Source: an uncultured Blautia sp.
GTDB taxonomy: Bacteria; Bacillota_A; Clostridia; Lachnospirales; Lachnospiraceae
Reading direction: 5' to 3'
DNA: 25,539 nucleotides
NCBI GenBank assembly: GCA_905209435.1
Contig: CAJLTE010000038.1
Coordinates: forward strand, 1-25,539
Translations under genes and position numbers: made by a program
Shown here: piece by piece, positions 22,806 to 25,539 of the stretch
Layout: each line of letters begins with the position of its first letter
How positions within the stretch are numbered: the stretch's first letter is position 1
The notes under the pieces: model-generated
Database searches by the model: none
What the model was told of the DNA's origin: nothing
The model's input: the letters and a program-made list of their open reading frames with translations, nothing else

Positions 22806-22820
22806 GAAAAGTTACTTTTC
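22806..22820. promoter_or_regulatory. 15-bp palindrome in the helicase leader
   Basis: GAAAAGT and ACTTTTC are perfect 7-bp arms around one base. It lies between the promoter and the ribosome site, about 20-30 bases before the ATG. It fits a dimeric repressor site better than an RNA hairpin, because the single-base loop cannot fold fully. It does not match the Gram-positive LexA box. Confidence 0.4.
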
Positions 22821-22852
22821 ACATGCATCGCCGGATTATAATATGATACACG

Positions 22853-22881
22853 ATTATATCACATCTTTCCTGTACATGAAA
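22853..22881 (-). promoter_or_regulatory. Promoter of the helicase gene
   Basis: TTTCAT (22881-22876) and TATAAT (22858-22853) have a 17-base spacer, and the TGA before the -10 makes it an extended -10 (TGATATAAT). A second TATAAT lies about 15 bases downstream without a good -35. Confidence 0.7.
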
Positions 22882-22884
22882 CGT

Positions 22885-22923
22885 AAAAAGCCGCCGGAAA
22901 TCTCTGTACAGATTTCTGGCGGC
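22885..22923 (-). terminator. Terminator of the aspartate kinase gene
   Basis: A 14-position stem (22890-22903 with 22910-22923) has a single mismatch and a six-base loop, followed on the minus strand by TTTTT. It lies about 65 bases after the stop and overlaps the start of the helicase promoter region. Confidence 0.85.
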
Positions 22924-22986
22924 CTGTTATCTTTATCTTCTGTTTGTCGGAATCTTCACGATCCATTCCCCTGTCCAATGCAGAGA

Positions 22987-24306
22987 TTACATCTGAGTAA
23001 GTACAAAAATGTCATAAATTGCTTTTACAGCAGCTTCGAAATCTCTGTTCTCAACACCAATAATAATGTTCAGCTCACTGGATCCCTGATCAATCATCTT
23101 AACATTTACATTTGCATGAGCAAGTGCAGAGAAGATTCTGCCAGCTGTACCTCTCTGAGATTTCATACCTCTTCCTACAACCGCGATCAGTGCAAGGTCT
23201 GATTCCATCTCTACGAAATCTGGCTGTACTGCACGATGGATTCCTGCGATTACCTGCTGTTCTTTTTCCTCAAATTCATCCTGATGTACGTATACAGTCA
23301 ATGTATCGATTCCAGATGGAATATGCTCAAAGCTGATTCCCTGATCTTCGAACACCTGAAGAACTTTACGTCCGAAACCAACTTCGCTGTTCATCATAGA
23401 TTTCTCAATATTGATAGAGCAGAACCCTTTCTTACCTGCAATACCGGTAATTGTGAATTTCGGTTTCTTACATGTACTCTCTACAATGAATGTACCTTTG
23501 TCTTCCGGTCTGTTTGTATTCTTGATGTTGATCGGAATTCCTTCCTTACGAACAGGGAAGATTGCATCTTCATGGAGAACTGTTGCACCCATATAAGAAA
23601 GCTCACGGAGTTCTCTGTAAGTAATTGTCTCGATTACTGCAGGATCCTTTACAATTCTCGGATCTGTTACAAGGAAGCCGGAAACATCTGTCCAGTTCTC
23701 ATAGAGGTCTGCTTTGATTGCTTTTGCAACAAGGGATCCTGTTACATCAGATCCGCCTCTGGAGAATGTTTTAACTGTTCCGTCTTCATATGCGCCATAA
23801 AATCCCGGAATAACAGCACGTTCACATTTCGCAAGTCTTTTGGAAAGAAGCTTGTCAGTCTTGTCTGCATCGAAATTCCCGTTCTTATCAAAACGAATCA
23901 CGGTTGCTGCATCTACAAATTCATAACCAAGATAAGCAGCCATTACTTTACCATTGAGGAACTCACCTCTGGATGCTGCATAATCAGAACCTGCCTGTGC
24001 TTTAAAGTCTTCTTCAATCTGTGCGAATTCTTTCTCTAAGGAAAGGTCCAGTTTCAAACCACGGATAATCTCATAGTATCTCTCTTTGATTTCCTGTAAA
24101 ACAGCGCCGAAGTCTTCTCCCTGAACTGCAATATTATAACATTTATAAAGTAAATCGGTAACTTTTGTATCTCCGTCAAATCTCTTTCCAGGTGCAGACG
24201 GAACCACATAACGTCTGCTCTCATCGCTTCTGATGATCTCTCCCACTTTCTCAAACTGCTGTGCATTTGCCAGAGAACTTCCTCCGAATTTCACAATTTT
24301 CTTCAT
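22987..24306 (-). CDS. lysC: Aspartate kinase
   Basis: The monofunctional enzyme has 439 residues and phosphorylates aspartate, the first step toward lysine, methionine and threonine. The kinase domain shows KFGGSSLAN (6-14), SRGEFLNGK and FSRGGSDVTG; two C-terminal ACT domains (from about 295 and about 375, the second with NVNVKMIDQGSSELNI) are the allosteric amino-acid sensors. The ATG has GAGGAG eight bases upstream. The leader is about 90 bases and has no room for a lysine riboswitch, so control is probably by feedback only. The gene stands alone between promoter and terminator. Confidence 0.96.
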   Translation of the reverse strand: MKKIVKFGGSSLANAQQFEKVGEIIRSDESRRYVVPSAPGKRFDGDTKVTDLLYKCYNIAVQGEDFGAVLQEIKERYYEIIRGLKLDLSLEKEFAQIEEDFKAQAGSDYAASRGEFLNGKVMAAYLGYEFVDAATVIRFDKNGNFDADKTDKLLSKRLAKCERAVIPGFYGAYEDGTVKTFSRGGSDVTGSLVAKAIKADLYENWTDVSGFLVTDPRIVKDPAVIETITYRELRELSYMGATVLHEDAIFPVRKEGIPINIKNTNRPEDKGTFIVESTCKKPKFTITGIAGKKGFCSINIEKSMMNSEVGFGRKVLQVFEDQGISFEHIPSGIDTLTVYVHQDEFEEKEQQVIAGIHRAVQPDFVEMESDLALIAVVGRGMKSQRGTAGRIFSALAHANVNVKMIDQGSSELNIIIGVENRDFEAAVKAIYDIFVLTQM

Positions 24307-24402
24307 CTTTCCTGCTCCTCATATGTTACTTAATTTTTTCATTCACGTAATGATCTGAACCTGTCATTCTTTGTCACTCTACTAACATAAAGTCTGTTTA
24401 AT

Positions 24403-24431
24403 ATTTTATTGAATAAATCGGAATTTTGCAA
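24403..24431 (-). promoter_or_regulatory. Promoter of the aspartate kinase gene
   Basis: TTGCAA (24431-24426) and TAAAAT (24408-24403) have a 17-base spacer, starting about 30 bases after the trmO stop. Confidence 0.65.
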
Positions 24432-24460
24432 GCTTTTCTTAAAGAAATATCTGAAAATAG

Positions 24461-25171
24461 TTATTTTTCACAATCTGCAGCAGATTCCTGCTGTTTTTTT
24501 ACAAAATCTGTTACATCATGGACTCGAAGAGTGTCCCCGTTTACGCGGAAATGAATGTCTTTGTCCCCAAACAGCATCCCATATGAACGTTCCGGATCAT
24601 TTTGATAGGCAGGCCGCGGGTCGTCTGCAAGTACCGCCATTAATGCTTCACGACTTTCCAACGGGATTTTTTCCAGAAGTTGAGATGGAAATTCTACGTT
24701 CAGATGATAGTCTTTAGAAAATTCAGCAAAGCTTCCTGTTGCTTCAGGATGACAGTCTGCATAAGGAATATATGGTTTAATGTCAAAAATCGGCGTTCCA
24801 TTCATCAGATCCGCACCCTCTACATAAAGCACCGGGCTGTCCGGCTCATCCAAAGATACTTTTGTGAGTTTTACGCAGGACAAACCAATTGAGTTTGGAC
24901 GAAACGGAGATCTGGTGGCAAATACTCCCTTTCTGATATTTCCCCCAAGCCTCGGCGGACGTACAGTCGGTGACCACTTTGTCCTTTTTGCTTCTGAGAA
25001 CTCCCAGATTAACCAGATGTGACTAAACTCTTCCAGTCCGCGGCAGGCATCCACATTGCGGTATTCCGTTTCGAATACTATCCTTGCTTTCAGTGCTTCT
25101 ACCCGACTGCTTTGTCTGGGTATGCCAAATTTGGTTGGAAAGTCATTTTCTATATGTGCGATTGGAATCAT
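24461..25171 (-). CDS. trmO: tRNA (N6-threonylcarbamoyladenosine37-N6)-methyltransferase TrmO
   Basis: The protein has 236 residues, almost the same length as E. coli TrmO (TsaA). It adds a methyl group to t6A37 of tRNA-Thr, using SAM in a beta-barrel fold. Conserved blocks are TKFGIPRQS (13-21), RGLEEFSHIWLIWEF, PRLGGNIRKGVFATRSPFRP and DIKPYIPYAD, and DPRPAY in the C-terminal part. The ATG at 25171 has GGGAG upstream; the in-frame extension to 25300 runs through the terminator and the next gene and is rejected. It is notable, though probably coincidental, that a tRNA-Thr gene is in the same window. Confidence 0.95.
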   Translation of the reverse strand: MIPIAHIENDFPTKFGIPRQSSRVEALKARIVFETEYRNVDACRGLEEFSHIWLIWEFSEAKRTKWSPTVRPPRLGGNIRKGVFATRSPFRPNSIGLSCVKLTKVSLDEPDSPVLYVEGADLMNGTPIFDIKPYIPYADCHPEATGSFAEFSKDYHLNVEFPSQLLEKIPLESREALMAVLADDPRPAYQNDPERSYGMLFGDKDIHFRVNGDTLRVHDVTDFVKKQQESAADCEK

Positions 25172-25202
25172 ATACTTCTTCTCCCTTTTTTCAGAAAATA
25201 AT

Positions 25203-25228
25203 AGCCCGGAAAAATTGCTCTCCGGGCT
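25203..25228 (-). terminator. Terminator of the symporter gene
   Basis: AGCCCGGA and TCCGGGCT form a perfect 8-bp stem with a ten-base loop, followed on the minus strand by ATTATTTT. It begins eight bases after the symporter stop codon. Confidence 0.8.
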
Positions 25229-25235
25229 GTTAATA

Positions 25236-25539
25236 TTAATTCTTTTGTGCAAAATACTCTTTCGTAAGTGTAATGGCGGTTCCTGAAAGTAAGAACACAC
25301 CGATCAGGTTCGGAATTGCCATGAGACCGTTAAACGTCTCCGCAATACTCCAGAGGAGTCCCAGATCTACAGTTGCACCCAGAATCGCTACTAATGAATA
25401 TGCGATCATAAATGGGCGGATAACTTTTGCAGAGAATAAGAATTCAATGCATCGAGCTCCATAAAGCCCCCAACCGATAATGGTTGAGAATGCAAAACAG
25501 CACATTGCAACTGCTGTAAAGATGGAAATCCAGCTTCCG
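25236..25539 (-). CDS. Sodium:alanine symporter (AGCS family), C-terminal part
   Basis: The frame stays open to the right edge, so the gene continues beyond the window. About 100 residues are visible. FAFSTIIGWGLYGARCIEFLF, then a membrane helix with IGxxxDLGLLW-type sequence, NGLMAIPNLIGVFLLSG and a closing LTKEYF are typical of the C-terminus of alanine/glycine:cation symporters, which take up amino acids with sodium in the inner membrane. Three hydrophobic segments are seen. The start and the substrate-site helices lie outside the window. Confidence 0.93.
   Translation of the reverse strand, partial: GSWISIFTAVAMCCFAFSTIIGWGLYGARCIEFLFSAKVIRPFMIAYSLVAILGATVDLGLLWSIAETFNGLMAIPNLIGVFLLSGTAITLTKEYFAQKN

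Noticed and set aside
22174..23202. Plus-strand open frame (342 codons) opposite the helicase and aspartate kinase genes
   Set aside because: It crosses two well-supported minus-strand genes and a terminator, lacks a ribosome site and looks like no protein family.
24307..24402. Lysine riboswitch upstream of aspartate kinase
   Set aside because: The predicted leader is only about 90 bases, about half the size of an L box, and no fitting stems were seen.
1..25539. CRISPR array, transposon, prophage or defence island
   Set aside because: No spaced direct repeats, transposase, integrase or defence gene family was found; the nuclease-helicase fusion alone is not enough to call a defence system.

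Overview
The window reads as an ordinary chromosomal segment of a low-to-mid GC Gram-positive bacterium, most likely a gut Lachnospiraceae member (Blautia-like; this is inference). Supporting signs are the strong AGGAGG-type ribosome sites, a sigH gene in the clostridial cysS-mrnC-rlmB-sigH order, a stand-alone Spo0A DNA-binding domain with a 0A box in its leader, a DUF5721-type protein, a CIRCE operator, and clostridial-style surface proteins. Almost all genes are on the minus strand. No insertion sequence, integrase, phage gene, CRISPR array or rRNA was seen.

Layout. 1-125: 3' end of a cold-shock protein gene on the plus strand, closed by a bidirectional terminator. 256-1643: a membrane-anchored acidic-tail protein and a DegV lipid-binding protein. 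1854-2713: DUF5721 (+) converging on the Spo0A-C gene (-), with no clear terminator between them. 3015-5354: htpG with a long leader, a consensus-like promoter and a CIRCE element. 5364-8063: a large secreted surface protein with four Ig/ASH-like repeats and a sortase-like tail. 8169-8404: that protein's promoter, an unusual multi-hairpin element and a strong terminator.

8405-10725 is a four-gene operon read right to left: Maf pyrophosphatase, a phosphoglycolate-phosphatase-like HAD enzyme, a Cof-type HAD phosphatase and a small acidic protein. Gaps are tiny or genes overlap. 10934-11326 is a small plus-strand membrane protein with an acidic tail. 11437-13104 is glnS, followed by a tRNA-Thr(GGT) gene with its own promoter. 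13345-16737 is the sigH, rlmB, mrnC, cysS block (cysS first in transcription), joining sporulation/stationary-phase control to RNA processing and translation genes. 16859-18612 is a bicistron of sn-glycerol-1-phosphate dehydrogenase and IspF.

18727-20208 encodes a secreted protein with cell-wall/glucan-binding-type repeats and a class A beta-lactamase-like domain. 20404-22788 encodes a Cas4/RecB-like nuclease fused to a Rad3/DinG helicase. 22987-24306 is aspartate kinase, 24461-25171 TrmO, and from 25236 to the right edge lies the C-terminal part of a sodium:alanine symporter.

Most of the content is housekeeping. The points most worth a second look are non-coding or regulatory: the 0A box in the Spo0A-C leader, the possible full-length antisense overlap of that gene with DUF5721, the CIRCE/terminator/promoter arrangement before htpG, the 86-bp folded element at 8239-8324, and the pairing of an archaeal-type lipid-precursor enzyme with IspF.
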